Shown here: piece by piece, positions 35,115-43,685 of the stretch
Position numbering within the stretch: position 1 is the first letter of the stretch
Layout of the letters: every line of letters begins with the position of its first letter
Origin: Paraglaciecola sp. MB-3u-78
GTDB lineage: Bacteria; Pseudomonadota; Gammaproteobacteria; Enterobacterales; Alteromonadaceae
Assembly: GCF_002835935.1 (NCBI RefSeq)
Contig: NZ_PJCF01000005.1
Span: forward strand, 62,001 to 126,000
Direction of reading: 5' to 3'
Length of the DNA: 64,000 nucleotides
Notes under the pieces: generated by a model
Told to the model about the DNA's origin: nothing
Databases searched by the model: none
The model's input: only the letters and a program-made list of their open reading frames with translations
Position numbers and translations under genes: made by a program

Positions 35115-36677
35115 TTGATGGTGAGAATAACTATGCCAATGGCACCTATTTCAATGCGTAAGTTAAAAGAGATTTTAAGACTCAAATACGGCTGTTTGCT
35201 CAGCCATCGAAAAATAGCCAAAAGCTTATCTGTTTCAGCGTCAATCGTGTCTATTTATGCCATTCGTGCCACCTCTCTTGGGATCACTAGTTGGCCGCTT
35301 GATGAAAAATGGAATGATGAGACGCTTCAACGAGCATTCTTCAAAACCAAACCTAAGAGCAAGGGCTACATCATCCCTAATTGGTCTGTCGTCCAGCAAG
35401 AGCTGAGGCCGAAAACGATGACATTGCAGTTATTGTGGGAAGAATATGGTGAGCGGTATCCAGAAGGTTTTTACAGCTACAACCACTTCTGTCGTCTATA
35501 TAAAACATGGCTAACATGTCAAAAACCGTCCATGCGTCAAAACCATAAAGCAGGTGAAAAACTGTTTGTTGATTATTGTGGACCCACTATGAATATTGTG
35601 GACTCAACAACGGGTGAATGCCGCACAGCACAGGTTTTTGTGGCAGTCATGGGCGCATCTAACTACACCTTTGCAGAGGCTACGTTTAGCCAAAAACTCG
35701 AAGACTGGGTGATGAGTCATGCACGATGCTTTGAATTTCTGGGTGGCGTACCTGAATTGGTCATCCCAGATAACTTAAAAAGTGCCGTGACAAAAGCGTG
35801 TCGTTACGAGCCGGATCTGAACCCAACCTACCAACAACTCGCCGCCCATTACGATACCGTTATCGTGCCTGCCAGACCTTATAAACCCAAGGATAAATCG
35901 AAAGCTGAGGTGGGTGTTCAAATCGTTGAACGTTGGATAATGGCGCGACTTCGCAAGGAAAGCTTTTTTAGCTTGCGACAGTTAAATCTAAAAATACAGA
36001 CACTTTTAACCGATTTGAATCAAAGGCAAATGAAAAAGCATCCAGGCTCAAGGCTATCCCAATTTGAAGCGATAGATAAACCCGCACTGAAACCTTTGCC
36101 GTCACAACCTTATCGCTACACCTTAGTGAAACAGGTCAAAGTGCATATTGATTATCACATCGAGATTGAAAAACATTACTACTCGGTGCCACACGCCTTG
36201 ATCAAGAAAAAGCTAGAAGCACATGCTACGGGGCAACTGGTCACACTTTATCATCAAGGGGTACAAGTGGCCGTTCATCCAAGATCATACCGCGTGGGAG
36301 GTCACAGCACCCTGGATATCCATATGCCCATCGCCCATCAAAAACAGCAGCAATGGACCCCCGAACGATTTGAAAGTTGGGCCAGAAAATTCGGAAAATC
36401 AACCGAGCAATTTGTCATTCAACTCATGCAAACCAAAAAACACCCCGAGCAAAGTTACCGTGCCTGTATGGGCATATTGAGTTTAGGAAAAAAGTTCACA
36501 GACAAACGACTTGAAGCCGCCTGCTACCGAGCGTTAGCAACAGGTGTTACGCGAGTAAACCAAGTGAAAGCTATCTTAGAGAAAGGGTTAGATAGCCAAC
36601 CTCTACCGGAAAAACAGCTGGATCTTTTAAGTGAGATAGACCATCAAAATATCCGTGGCAATCATTATTACCACTAA
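35115..36677 (+). CDS. istA: IS21 transposase IstA
   Basis: 520 residues. An N-terminal helix-turn-helix (KEILRLKYGCLLSHRKIAKSLSVSASIVS) is followed by an rve integrase domain with DDE residues (KLFVDYCGPTM; PELVIPDNLKSAVTKA; DKSKAEVGVQIVERWI) and a C-terminal Mu-like beta-barrel. IstA cuts and joins the element's ends, with IstB selecting the target. The original ATG may be 35115 or slightly downstream (35133). Confidence 0.92.
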   Translation: MMVRITMPMAPISMRKLKEILRLKYGCLLSHRKIAKSLSVSASIVSIYAIRATSLGITSWPLDEKWNDETLQRAFFKTKPKSKGYIIPNWSVVQQELRPKTMTLQLLWEEYGERYPEGFYSYNHFCRLYKTWLTCQKPSMRQNHKAGEKLFVDYCGPTMNIVDSTTGECRTAQVFVAVMGASNYTFAEATFSQKLEDWVMSHARCFEFLGGVPELVIPDNLKSAVTKACRYEPDLNPTYQQLAAHYDTVIVPARPYKPKDKSKAEVGVQIVERWIMARLRKESFFSLRQLNLKIQTLLTDLNQRQMKKHPGSRLSQFEAIDKPALKPLPSQPYRYTLVKQVKVHIDYHIEIEKHYYSVPHALIKKKLEAHATGQLVTLYHQGVQVAVHPRSYRVGGHSTLDIHMPIAHQKQQQWTPERFESWARKFGKSTEQFVIQLMQTKKHPEQSYRACMGILSLGKKFTDKRLEAACYRALATGVTRVNQVKAILEKGLDSQPLPEKQLDLLSEIDHQNIRGNHYYH

Positions 36678-36696
36678 TAAAACCTAAGGAAACAAC

Positions 36697-37461
36697 ATGC
36701 AATCAGTGACGCAACAAATCAATACTCAATTAGTCATGCTAAAGCTAAGCGGCATACGTGATGCGTTATCACAACAAAGTGAACAACCCAATCTATACGT
36801 CGAACAAAGCTTCGAAGAGCGGTTATGTTTATTGCTTGACCATGAAATAACCCAGCGAGATCAACGTAAAATTGACCGACTGACCCGCCAAGCCAAATTT
36901 AGAGTGAACGGGACATTAGCACAGTTGGATTATGGTGCGTCGAGGCAGTTAAACAAAACGCAGATCCGCTCATTAGCGCAAGGTGAATGGCTTCGTCTTC
37001 ACCAAAACATACTGATCACAGGAGCAACAGGTTGCGGTAAAACCTACCTTGCTTGTGCGTTGGGCCATAACCACTGCCAGCAGGGAGAAAACGTTTACTA
37101 CTTTAGGCTCAAAGAATTGCTTGAAAAGATGTTTATGGCACAAGCGGATGGCAGTTATCGAAAGTTTATTAACAAACTCACATCAGCGAACTTACTGATC
37201 TTAGACGATTGGGGATTAGAGCCATTAACGGGGCAACAACGCAGTGATTTACTTGAGTTAATAGATGCGAGGTATGACACAAAATCGACACTGATTGCGA
37301 GTCAATTACCGATAGAAAATTGGTACGATATGATCGGGGAATCCACGCATGCAGATGCGATCCTAGATCGGCTTGTTCACGGGGCAATTAAGTTAGAATT
37401 AAAAGGCGAATCCATGCGAAAAAAACTAAATTCCTTGACTGAAGCCGATCACACAAGTTAG
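36697..37461 (+). CDS. istB: IS21 helper ATPase IstB
   Basis: 254 residues, DnaC-like AAA+ ATPase with Walker A (ITGATGCGKTYLA), Walker B (LLILDDWGLEPL), and the family ending ELKGESMRK. It follows istA by 19 bp with a CTAAGGA ribosome site. It is required for target capture and ATP-dependent transposition. Confidence 0.93.
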   Translation: MQSVTQQINTQLVMLKLSGIRDALSQQSEQPNLYVEQSFEERLCLLLDHEITQRDQRKIDRLTRQAKFRVNGTLAQLDYGASRQLNKTQIRSLAQGEWLRLHQNILITGATGCGKTYLACALGHNHCQQGENVYYFRLKELLEKMFMAQADGSYRKFINKLTSANLLILDDWGLEPLTGQQRSDLLELIDARYDTKSTLIASQLPIENWYDMIGESTHADAILDRLVHGAIKLELKGESMRKKLNSLTEADHTS

Positions 37462-37540
37462 ATTTTACTGAGTTCTACTGGAAGACAAAAAAGTGATCGT
37501 CTTCAATGTTATTGACCGATCGGTTTCATGTTATTACGCA

Positions 37541-37548
37541 ACTTAGTT
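37541..37548. repeat. IS21 target-site duplication, right copy
   Basis: ACTTAGTT immediately after the right end of IS21; pairs with 34908-34915. Confidence 0.9.
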
Positions 37549-37606
37549 TAACGTCTAGATATGTTATGTCAAGTGTATTTTACAAAAAGAACGCTTTACG
37601 TGACAT

Positions 37607-38767
37607 TTAAGACAGTTTGTCTTTAAAGTCTTGGTACTCAAACTTACGCACCAGCTCAAAATTACCCTCTTTGCGAATAATACCGATGGAGGGATGTTCA
37701 ACGCCATTAAAGAAGGTGGTTTTGACCATAGTGTAGTGCATCATATCTTCAAATATTATCCGTTCACCTATTTGTAATTCGTGATCAAAGCTGTATAAAT
37801 CAATGGCATCACCGGCTAAACAGGAGTTGCCACCGAATCTATAAGTATAAGCTTTCTCGCCTGCTTTGCCTGCACCGCGAACATCAGGCCGATAGGGCAT
37901 TTCTAATACATCAGGCATATGGGCCGTGGCTGAGATATCTAAGATGGCTATTTTGTCTTGGTTTTCTACTATATCTACCACTTCTGCTACTAAAGTGCCC
38001 GTTTGCCAAGCCACTGCCGAACCTGGTTCAAGGATCACGGTTAAATGAGGATGCCGTTCTCTAAAGGCTTTTAACGTATCGACTAAATGATTAACGTTAT
38101 ACCCTTGGCGAGTCATCAAGTGCCCACCACCAAAGTTAATCCACTTTAAATTTGGTAACCATTTTGCAAATTTCTCTTCTACCGCTTTGATAGTGCGTTC
38201 GGTTGCAAATGAATCAGATTCACATAAATTGTGGATATGTAAACCTTCTATACCTCTTATATCTGCACTGTGTAAGTCTTGTGCGCGGATACCAAGACGT
38301 GAGCCTGGGGCGCTAGGATCGTACAGCTCAGTCTCGGCTTCTTGATGTTCAGGGTTAACTCGCAGACCCGCAGATACTCTTGAATCAAGAATTTGTTGTT
38401 TATATCTTTGCCACTGGCCCAAACTATTAAAGGAAATATGGTCAACTAAGTTAACCAACTCATCAATGTCTGCAGGTTTAAAGGCGGGTGAATAGGCATG
38501 AACCTGTTTGCCTATTTCTTCTTTTCCTAATCTGGCTTCCCATACCGCGCTGGCGGTCGACCCCTGTAGGTATTGACCCACCATTTCAAAGGTTGACCAC
38601 ATAGAAAATCCTTTGAGGGCCAGTATTATCTCTACGCCACTTTCTTTTTGTACGTGCTGCATTAGCTGCAAATTGGCTTCGAGTTTGGCCTCTTCACAAA
38701 CATAACAAGGTGAAGGAATAGCTGGGTTTAACATAGGATCTTGCATAAAAAGGCTACTTTTGCTCAC
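37607..38767 (-). CDS. nspC: Carboxynorspermidine decarboxylase
   Basis: 386 residues, fold type III PLP decarboxylase of the alanine-racemase/ornithine-decarboxylase superfamily. The PLP lysine is in IILALKGFSMWS; glycine-rich NFGGGHLMTR and the C-terminal GNSCLAGD motif (Cys near the active site) are present. It decarboxylates carboxynorspermidine or carboxyspermidine to the triamine. The dehydrogenase that makes its substrate is encoded just upstream on the same strand (38966-40168). A terminator (38821-38845) separates the two, so nspC may also have its own promoter. Confidence 0.92.
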   Translation of the reverse strand: MSKSSLFMQDPMLNPAIPSPCYVCEEAKLEANLQLMQHVQKESGVEIILALKGFSMWSTFEMVGQYLQGSTASAVWEARLGKEEIGKQVHAYSPAFKPADIDELVNLVDHISFNSLGQWQRYKQQILDSRVSAGLRVNPEHQEAETELYDPSAPGSRLGIRAQDLHSADIRGIEGLHIHNLCESDSFATERTIKAVEEKFAKWLPNLKWINFGGGHLMTRQGYNVNHLVDTLKAFRERHPHLTVILEPGSAVAWQTGTLVAEVVDIVENQDKIAILDISATAHMPDVLEMPYRPDVRGAGKAGEKAYTYRFGGNSCLAGDAIDLYSFDHELQIGERIIFEDMMHYTMVKTTFFNGVEHPSIGIIRKEGNFELVRKFEYQDFKDKLS

Positions 38768-38820
38768 AAAATAAATTGGCGGATAAGGATAACTTTGCCA
38801 ATCTGGGAATTAAAGAAAAA

Positions 38821-38845
38821 AGGCTTTACTAATGAGACAAAGCCT
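38821..38845 (-). terminator. Terminator after the carboxynorspermidine synthase gene
   Basis: On the minus strand, AGGCTTT, a loop of about 11 nt, AAAGCCT and then TTTTTTC. It lies beyond a heptamer array that follows the synthase stop codon. Confidence 0.7.
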
Positions 38846-38858
38846 CTTGATAATTTTA

Positions 38859-38922
38859 GCTACGAGCTACGAGCTACGAGCTACGAGCTACGAGCTACGA
38901 GCTACGAGCTACGAGCTACGAG
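38859..38922. repeat. Heptamer tandem array, about nine GCTACGA units
   Basis: Perfect 7-bp tandem repetition over 64 bp. It is the reverse complement of the unit at 52592-52702. It sits between the stop codon of the synthase gene and its terminator. It produces artefactual frames of the ELRATSY type in all readings because seven is not a multiple of three. Confidence 0.95.
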
Positions 38923-38965
38923 AGTTTTTAGCTCGCTACCCGCAGCTAGAGGTTCAAAGCTGCTG

Positions 38966-40168
38966 TTATCTCATAAACGGACTTGCGTCACATTCGATCA
39001 CATGCCAAGGCAAGCCATGAGTATTTAGCATCTCCATAAAGGGGTCTGGATCGAATTGTTCCATATTCCACACGCCAGGTTTTTTCCAAGTACCGTTTAA
39101 TATAAGTGCCGCACCTATCATGGCTGGTACACCTGTTGTATAAGACACTGCTTGGGCACCGACTTCCTCATGGCACTTAGCATGTTCACAATTATTGTAG
39201 ATAAAGATGGTTTTTTCTTGGCCATCTTTTATGCCGGTTATATAGGTACCGATACAGGTTTGCCCCGTGTAACCGTCAGCCAATGAACCGGGATCAGGTA
39301 ACACCGCTTTTAAAAACTCTAAAGGTATAATTTGCTGACCTTGGAAGTCGATAGGCGCGATACTTGTCATGCCGATACCTTCAAGTACTTTGAGGTGGGT
39401 CAGATAAGCGTCACCAAAGGTCATCCAAAAACGTGCACGTTTAAGGGTAGGGAAGTGTTTGACCAGTGATTCCAATTCTTCATGGAACATCAAGTACGAA
39501 GCCCGGACTCCGATATTTTGATAGTCCAAGTCTTCCCGTACGCTTAATGGATCTGTTTCTTTCCATTCACCGTTTTCATAAAAACGTCCACGCTGAGTGA
39601 TTTCGCGAATATTAATTTCTGGGTTGAAGTTAGTTGCAAAGGCTTGACCGTGATCACCGCCGTTACAGTCAACTATATCTAGATAATGAATTTCATCAAA
39701 ATAATGTTTGGCCGCATAAGCGGTGTAAACATTGGTCACACCGGGATCAAAACCGCTTCCTAATAAGGCCATTAAGCCGGCTTTTTGGAACTTTTCTTGG
39801 TAAGCCCATTGCCAGGAATATTCGAATTTAGCGACATCTTTGGGTTCGTAATTAGCGGTGTCCATGTAATCCACACCTGTTTCTAAGCAAGCATCCATTA
39901 TGGCTAAGTCTTGGTAAGGCAGAGCCAAGTTAACCACCAAATCAGGTTTGACTTGGTTGATGACAGCAACCACTTCACTGGCATGATCGGCATCAACAGC
40001 AAATACGCCTTTTACTCGGTCTAAACCGACTTCTTTTTGTAGTGCTGCACATTTTGAAACCGTGCGACTTGCTAGGTATATTTCATCAAATAATTCAGGC
40101 AAACGAGCACATTTTTTTATGGTGACAGCGGCAACGCCGCCAGCACCGATGATTAGAACGCGAGACAT
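38966..40168 (-). CDS. Carboxynorspermidine synthase (saccharopine dehydrogenase family)
   Basis: 400 residues. An N-terminal Rossmann motif (VLIIGAGGVAAVTIKKCA), the YMDTANYEP block and GSGFDPGVTNVY identify the saccharopine-dehydrogenase-like carboxynorspermidine dehydrogenase. It condenses L-aspartate semialdehyde with diaminopropane or putrescine using NADPH, giving the substrate for NspC. The pair forms the alternative polyamine route typical of Vibrio and Alteromonadales. Aspartate semialdehyde is also the branch intermediate of the threonine pathway encoded at 44.4 kb. Confidence 0.92.
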   Translation of the reverse strand: MSRVLIIGAGGVAAVTIKKCARLPELFDEIYLASRTVSKCAALQKEVGLDRVKGVFAVDADHASEVVAVINQVKPDLVVNLALPYQDLAIMDACLETGVDYMDTANYEPKDVAKFEYSWQWAYQEKFQKAGLMALLGSGFDPGVTNVYTAYAAKHYFDEIHYLDIVDCNGGDHGQAFATNFNPEINIREITQRGRFYENGEWKETDPLSVREDLDYQNIGVRASYLMFHEELESLVKHFPTLKRARFWMTFGDAYLTHLKVLEGIGMTSIAPIDFQGQQIIPLEFLKAVLPDPGSLADGYTGQTCIGTYITGIKDGQEKTIFIYNNCEHAKCHEEVGAQAVSYTTGVPAMIGAALILNGTWKKPGVWNMEQFDPDPFMEMLNTHGLPWHVIECDASPFMR

Positions 40169-40291
40169 AGTGAGTTCCTAATAAACAAGATTACATATAA
40201 AAGTTGAATGCTAGCAGTAATTTATTGTGGTGCAAATTGAATATTGAAAAACGCAGCTGAGTTTGCTTAATCCCCAGTGGGGTTTGTTGTA

Positions 40292-40834
40292 TCAATATGT
40301 GCACATTTCAACTGATACCAGACCTAGTGACTTCAGCACCGTTTGTTTTCTTTGTGCGATGTCACCGGATACCAGTATGTGTTTGATGCGATGTTCTTTA
40401 AGGTATTGACGATTAAATAGCTGAAATTCGTGACGATTGGCATCGCCTGAACGCTCCCATGTATCGTCGTAAGGGATATCATCATCACAGAGCACCACTA
40501 AATCGTAACGTTGCCAACATTGAGTCGCAAGCTGCGATAACTCTGGCAATGCTGATTGGTGGTAATGCATGGCAAAGTGCCAAGTAGTAAAAGCGCTGGT
40601 ATCACAGAATAGATATTTGTTAGCCCTAGAGGATGCAATGTCTTCCCATTGGTTTTGAGTTTGCGCAATATGCAACAACTGTTTGGGCGACAATCGACGG
40701 TCGACTTGATGTTGTAACCAGTAATCTCGACCATATTCAGGTACTGTTATGCTATTTAGCTCATCGGCCAACACTTCACATAAGGTGGTTTTACCTGTGG
40801 AAGGGCCACCTAAAAAGACAATTTTTTTGATCAC
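40292..40834 (-). CDS. Nicotinamide riboside kinase (NadR C-terminal type)
   Basis: 180 residues of the AAA_28/NadR-kinase family: P-loop FLGGPSTGKTTLCEVLA, VPEYGRDYW, FCDTSAFTT and ERSGDANRHEF. It phosphorylates nicotinamide riboside to NMN. Unlike full NadR it lacks the repressor and adenylyltransferase domains. The ATG overlaps the pnuC stop by 4 bp (40831-40834), so uptake and trapping of the riboside are coupled. Confidence 0.88.
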   Translation of the reverse strand: MIKKIVFLGGPSTGKTTLCEVLADELNSITVPEYGRDYWLQHQVDRRLSPKQLLHIAQTQNQWEDIASSRANKYLFCDTSAFTTWHFAMHYHQSALPELSQLATQCWQRYDLVVLCDDDIPYDDTWERSGDANRHEFQLFNRQYLKEHRIKHILVSGDIAQRKQTVLKSLGLVSVEMCTY

Positions 40835-41460
40835 GAAATGCGCTGTCCTTTATTTGATTTATTTGGATTAGAGGTTGAGTGTTTATACCATTGCCATTGA
40901 CCGATAATAGCCATTATTAAAAAACAAGCATACAGAGCTGATGTTGGGAATAAACCTTTTTGCCAATATATTCCAATGGCAACAATGTCTACGACAATCC
41001 ATAACATCCAGTTCAATAATTTTTTATGTGACAGCAGCCATTGTGCTGCCAAGCTAGCACAAGTCGTAAAGGCATCAGGATAGGGGAAGCTAGCATCTGT
41101 GTATTGGGTCATTATGGTACCGAGTACCATTGTGCTAACAACAATAGCGATAACCCATAAACCATATTCTTTGGTTGTACCTTGGTTAACTATCACATGA
41201 CCCATTGAATCTTGAGCGTTTTTCCACAACATCCAGCCGTAGATTTGAAAACCAATGTAAAATAGGTGTAATGCCATATCTGAATACAGCTTCACGTCAT
41301 AAAAAATCCAAGCGTAAATACTGACTTGTACAAAACCAAAAGCAAAACACCAGATATTGCGTTTGATAACAAGATAAACACAGATAAAGCCTGATAGGGT
41401 TGCTATCCATTCCTGTGGTGAAGCGCCTGCAAAACCTTCAAGCCATTCGATCCAGTTCAT
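40831..41460 (-). CDS. pnuC: Nicotinamide riboside transporter PnuC
   Basis: 209 residues with seven predicted helices. The PnuC features IEWLEGFAGASPQEWIATLSG, NIWCFAFGFVQVSIYAWIFYD, MALHLFYIGFQIYGWMLW and the C-terminal WIVVDIVAIGIYWQKGL are present. It mediates facilitated uptake of nicotinamide riboside, which the overlapping kinase gene then traps as NMN. No riboswitch was recognised in the 175-bp leader. Confidence 0.92.
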   Translation of the reverse strand: MNWIEWLEGFAGASPQEWIATLSGFICVYLVIKRNIWCFAFGFVQVSIYAWIFYDVKLYSDMALHLFYIGFQIYGWMLWKNAQDSMGHVIVNQGTTKEYGLWVIAIVVSTMVLGTIMTQYTDASFPYPDAFTTCASLAAQWLLSHKKLLNWMLWIVVDIVAIGIYWQKGLFPTSALYACFLIMAIIGQWQWYKHSTSNPNKSNKGQRIS

Positions 41461-41635
41461 AATAACGGGTAAAAATTTTTGAAAGCTGTCACCAGATTAA
41501 CAAACAATGATTTTGAGCTGGGATAGGAAAACGTAATTCGTATAAACAATAAACAGCCATATATAAAGTGATTTGAGTAGCGGGACTTCATAACAAACAA
41601 TTTACCGTATATTTGATGAATAAAGCAATGATGAC

Positions 41636-42553
41636 TTATCTAGCTCCCTGCAAACCTCCTGTGTGTAATGCTAAAATACGACTTTTTTGTGGAAAGTATC
41701 CCTTTGCAATCAGCTCTCGTAATGCAAAAAATAGTTTTCCACTATACACCGGCTCAATTTCAATTTTTGTTTGTTGATAAAAGTCTTGGCAAAATTGTCT
41801 GAGTTCATGATTAGACTTAGCATATCCCCCAAAATGATAATCGTGATTGATGTGCCAGCTTTTTGAGGGTGTATCCTTTTCTAATAAGTCTGTGACGAGT
41901 TGTTCTAGGTAACCTTCACCTTTAAGCACACCAATGCCTAATATTTTACATTCTGTTAGTTTGCCGTGCTGGATTAACCCCGTGATTAACCCAGCAAGAG
42001 TGCCTCCGCTGGCAACCGGCGCCAACACATAGTCATAGGAATTTTGCAGTTCATCAATAATTTCAGCGACACCTTTGAGTGCAGGTAACTGCGAACCACC
42101 CTCAGGAATAATCAAAGCATTTGGGTATTGTCGTTGCATTGTTTGCAGGTAGGTAACGTTCGTTCGTTGTTGATATGTCTGTCGGTCAACATACTGGATA
42201 TTGGTTTTCCAACAGATTAAATCTTGCAACATAGGGCTAGGGTTGTGTGAATAATCCCCTCTGATAATCGCGGTAAATTGAATATTGAGTTGTTGGCAGC
42301 AATAACCTAAGGCGTGCACGTGATTTGAAAACCCGCCACCAAAACTGATGATATGTTTTGTCTTGGCGGCAATAGCAGGCATTAAAGCATGCTTTAGCTT
42401 GCGCCACTTATTGCCCGAGATGATTGGGTGCAGTAAATCATCCCGCTTGACCGCTAGTGTTATGCCGTTTTTTGCTCCCCAATCAGGTTGAATAATAGAT
42501 TCAGCTGAAGAGGTGGCTATTGTTAACTGTGATAATAAATTATTTTTATTCAA
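41636..42553 (-). CDS. PLP-dependent D-cysteine desulfhydrase/ACC deaminase-family enzyme
   Basis: 305 residues, fold type II PLP enzyme. The cofactor lysine is in PIISGNKWRKLKHAL; SFGGGFSNHVHALGY and PVASGGTLAGLI form the phosphate-binding loops, and ALHTGGLQG closes the fold. Members deaminate 1-aminocyclopropane-1-carboxylate or desulfurate D-cysteine; gammaproteobacterial ones are mostly D-cysteine desulfhydrases. It stands alone, divergent from the MAPEG gene. Confidence 0.82.
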   Translation of the reverse strand: MNKNNLLSQLTIATSSAESIIQPDWGAKNGITLAVKRDDLLHPIISGNKWRKLKHALMPAIAAKTKHIISFGGGFSNHVHALGYCCQQLNIQFTAIIRGDYSHNPSPMLQDLICWKTNIQYVDRQTYQQRTNVTYLQTMQRQYPNALIIPEGGSQLPALKGVAEIIDELQNSYDYVLAPVASGGTLAGLITGLIQHGKLTECKILGIGVLKGEGYLEQLVTDLLEKDTPSKSWHINHDYHFGGYAKSNHELRQFCQDFYQQTKIEIEPVYSGKLFFALRELIAKGYFPQKSRILALHTGGLQGAR

Positions 42554-42608
42554 TCTATTTCTGTTTTAACCTCGTTATTTAAATAACAGTTAATATAAAG
42601 GAATCACA

Positions 42609-42995
42609 ATGAGCATCATTATAATCTGTTTATTTATAGCAACCTTAATGCCCATTCTCGCTAAAGCGCCCTTGGCTTTGGCTATGAATAAGGCTGGTGG
42701 CTATGATAATCGAAACCCCCGTGAGCAACAAAAATCTTTATCGGGTTTTGGCGCTAGAGCAAAAGCGGCTCACGAAAATTGTTTTGAAGCGTTAATCATG
42801 TTTACCCCTGGCGCCCTAGCAGTGCTGGTCACTAATAATGCAGAGCAATTAGCAGAATATTTTGCTATTGCATTTGTTGCCTCAAGATTAGTTTACCTAG
42901 TTGCCTACTACTTTGATAAACATGTGTTACGCAGCACATTTTGGGGCATCGGGTTTATATCTTCCTTGTCACTTGTTTGGTTAGCTATTCCCTAG
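42609..42995 (+). CDS. MAPEG-family membrane protein
   Basis: 128 residues with four helices. The MAPEG core is visible as KAAHENCFEALIMFTPGALAVL with the conserved Glu-Asn, plus ASRLVYLVAYYFD. Family members are glutathione-dependent transferases or peroxidases, but bacterial ones of this type are largely uncharacterised. It converges on a 31-codon ORF that appears to be SoxR-controlled. Confidence 0.85.
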   Translation: MSIIIICLFIATLMPILAKAPLALAMNKAGGYDNRNPREQQKSLSGFGARAKAAHENCFEALIMFTPGALAVLVTNNAEQLAEYFAIAFVASRLVYLVAYYFDKHVLRSTFWGIGFISSLSLVWLAIP

Positions 42996-43025
42996 TGTGC
43001 TGCTGCTTATTAATAAGGTAGGTCA

Positions 43026-43121
43026 TTACTTGAAATACATAGTGCCATTGTATGTTTCTAGGATTTTTTCGATGCTGTTTTTAAGGTGATTTTTGATAGT
43101 GGTTATTAGGTTTTTCATCAT
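43026..43121 (-). CDS. Putative 31-residue protein behind a SoxR promoter
   Basis: An ORF of 31 codons plus stop, starting ATGATG at 43121 with GAGGT five bases upstream. It begins MMKNLITTIKNHLKNS and ends YNGTMYFK: a short basic, amphipathic-looking helix with no known family. It is the only ORF between the SoxR-type promoter on this strand (43159-43195) and the 3' end of the convergent MAPEG gene. In other bacteria the equivalent position is held by soxS or by efflux or oxidase genes. Translation is not proven; a small RNA is an alternative. Confidence 0.5.
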   Translation of the reverse strand: MMKNLITTIKNHLKNSIEKILETYNGTMYFK

Positions 43122-43158
43122 ATTTACCTCGATTGGTTAACGTTTGCTGTTTTCGATA

Positions 43159-43195
43159 GAGGAATCTTAAAACCTCATGTTAACTTGAGGTAAAG
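43159..43195 (-). promoter_or_regulatory. SoxR box in a MerR-type promoter
   Basis: The 18-bp dyad CCTCATGTTAACTTGAGG (43173-43190) differs from a perfect palindrome at one position and matches the known SoxR box CCTCAAGTTAACTTGAGG. On the minus strand it lies between TTTACC (-35) and TAAGAT (-10) with a 19-bp spacer, the long spacing that MerR-family activators such as SoxR need. The promoter therefore points away from soxR, toward 43121. The box is also 54 bp upstream of soxR and may mediate autoregulation. Confidence 0.88.
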
Positions 43196-43244
43196 CATTT
43201 TTTTCTCTATATTTAAAATACTTGTTTAATAAGAGGTGGTGGGG

Positions 43245-43685
43245 ATGGAAGAAGCCAATTTGTCAGTAGGTTATGTCGCCAGACGTTCGGGGGTGAAGGT
43301 GTCAACTTTGCACTTTTATGAACAAAAGGGATTAATTAGAAGTTGGCGCAATCAAGGTAATCAAAGACGGTATAAGCGAGATGTATTACGCAGAATTTCT
43401 GTCATAAAAGCAGCGCAAAAGTTAGGGATAAGTTTGAGCAGCATCCATCAAACCTTCTTAGATATGCCAAATGGTCGGACTCCAGATAAAAAGGACTGGG
43501 CGCAATTGTCAATGCGTTGGCAGCAACAACTGGATCAGCAAATTACTGCGTTGACTAAGCTTCGAGATTCACTCGATGGTTGTATAGGTTGTGGCTGCTT
43601 ATCTATGCAAAGTTGTCCTATCTATAACCCTGATGATGTGCTTGAAGGAGAAGGTCCAGGGCCGGTTATTTTAGATAGAAACTGA
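43245..43685 (+). CDS. soxR: Redox-sensing transcription regulator SoxR
   Basis: 146 residues, MerR family. The helix-turn-helix (VGYVARRSGVKVSTLHFYEQKGLI), a dimerisation helix and the [2Fe-2S]-binding cysteine cluster CIGCGCLSMQSCPIY are all present. Oxidation of the cluster by redox-cycling compounds switches on target promoters. The ATG at 43245 is chosen over the GTG at 43236 because AAGAGGTGG then serves as ribosome site. A SoxR box lies directly upstream. No soxS is adjacent, as in most non-enteric bacteria. Confidence 0.95.
   Translation: MEEANLSVGYVARRSGVKVSTLHFYEQKGLIRSWRNQGNQRRYKRDVLRRISVIKAAQKLGISLSSIHQTFLDMPNGRTPDKKDWAQLSMRWQQQLDQQITALTKLRDSLDGCIGCGCLSMQSCPIYNPDDVLEGEGPGPVILDRN

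Larger units (their letters stand above)
34916..37540 (+). mobile_element. Complete IS21-family insertion sequence
   Basis: 2,625 bp, starting TGCATATTAACAT and ending with the complement of TGCGTAATAACAT, and flanked by an 8-bp duplication. The left end carries GATCAC(C/T)(T/C)AATAACAT-type repeats at 34936, 34959 and 34982 and a further GATCAC at 35005, spaced exactly 23 bp. Such iterated terminal sites are known for IS21. The two genes istA and istB are intact, so the element looks recent and potentially active. Confidence 0.93.

Noticed and set aside
38741-39028. Plus-strand frames encoding ELRATSY repeats
   Set aside because: They are translations of the 7-bp tandem array at 38859-38922 joined to antisense of two real genes; no ribosome site or independent coding evidence.
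41461-41635. Riboswitch before pnuC
   Set aside because: No conserved riboswitch core was recognised in the short AT-rich leader.
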